From assembly GCF_963678635.1 (NCBI RefSeq), contig NW_026971373.1, forward strand, positions 126,001 through 165,817: a stretch of DNA of 39,817 nucleotides, read 5' to 3'. This stretch comes from Symsagittifera roscoffensis (lineage: Eukaryota > Xenacoelomorpha > Acoela > Convolutidae). The notes under the pieces are model-generated. The model was not told the DNA's origin. It saw only the letters and a program-made list of their open reading frames with translations, and did not search any database. The position numbers were made by a program, and so were the translations under genes. Shown piece after piece: positions 39,531-39,817 of this stretch (the first letter of the stretch is position 1; the number at the start of each line of letters is the position of its first letter).

Positions 39531-39817
39531 CTTTTCAATTTACTTGAAATGGAAGAATTTTTTTTTCAATGATTGAAGATTTGTAAAAAGCGTCAGAAAA
39601 TTAAAGGACTATTAGCAACCCTTTTTTCGGACGCTTGAACTATGTTCTGAAAAATATCAAGATGTAAGCTTCATTCGGAAATTTTGATCTGTTCCAAAAT
39701 GTCATTATGGCTGTGCCTGTTCTTTGCAATTCAAGACTACTTTCCTTAATAAAAAAAAACATTGCCGAAAAAATCAAAATCTAATCATCTCTCCATAAAA
39801 TTTTTATAAGTGCAAGG

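Noticed and set aside
1-39817. tRNA genes, rRNA genes, CRISPR arrays, bacterial defence operons
   Set aside because: No T-loop/box-B-like tRNA sequence, no regular spaced repeats and no operon-like dense coding; the sequence is eukaryotic repeat-rich DNA.

Overview
The window looks like repeat-rich, AT-rich nematode DNA, most likely from a Caenorhabditis-type genome. The evidence is a Ty3/gypsy retroelement of the Cer1-like kind, several degenerate Maverick/Polinton (virus-like DNA transposon) copies, and a 59-nt intron-like segment with GT...TTTTGTCAG borders. I see no clearly intact host gene, no tRNA or rRNA gene and no CRISPR array. Nearly every coding signal is a fossil, broken by frameshifts, stops and deletions.

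Layout. At 1-1932 (minus) is the 5' part of a retroelement gag: coiled coil, then a capsid-like region running off the window. Positions 1933-5800 hold non-coding, LTR-associated sequence, with an unusual cluster of ten CGGAGGGT motifs and a diverged LTR at about 4923-5789. A 60-bp triple tandem repeat follows at 5811. Positions 6000-13880 are mostly AT-rich non-coding DNA with a few coding-like islands (6852-7154 minus; 9089-9400, 10094-10681 and 11811-12149 plus) and a near-perfect 100-bp inverted repeat at 9871-10113.

From 13881 to 18949 lie two head-to-tail Polinton fragments. Each carries the 3' end of a family-B DNA polymerase on the minus strand and Walker-A-region packaging-ATPase sequence on the plus strand. 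Only the first retains an integrase and a capsid-type gene; the second has lost everything from the ATPase Walker B region through the integrase to a 1.58-kb deletion. The second fragment is cut at 18950 by an LTR related to the one at 4923.

From about 18950 to 29229, all in minus orientation, lies a 10-kb block of retroelement genes: gag zinc knuckle, protease, reverse transcriptase, RNase H, integrase, then a macro-domain-like ORF, then a coiled-coil ORF leading into an SGNH (GDSL) hydrolase domain, then the LTR. Whether this is one element with two accessory domains downstream of pol, or two nested elements, cannot be settled here. It is the most interesting part of the window.

From 29229 to about 34530 is the most complete Polinton copy: polymerase 3' end, ATPase, integrase, two capsid-type genes and a small basic virion-type protein. 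All three Polinton copies share the same polymerase lesions (DTYS in place of the expected DTDS, and a stop three codons further), so an already dead copy was amplified. Positions 35331-37216 are a 943-bp tandem duplication containing a TIR-bearing MITE. The right end is AT-rich with faint coding remnants.
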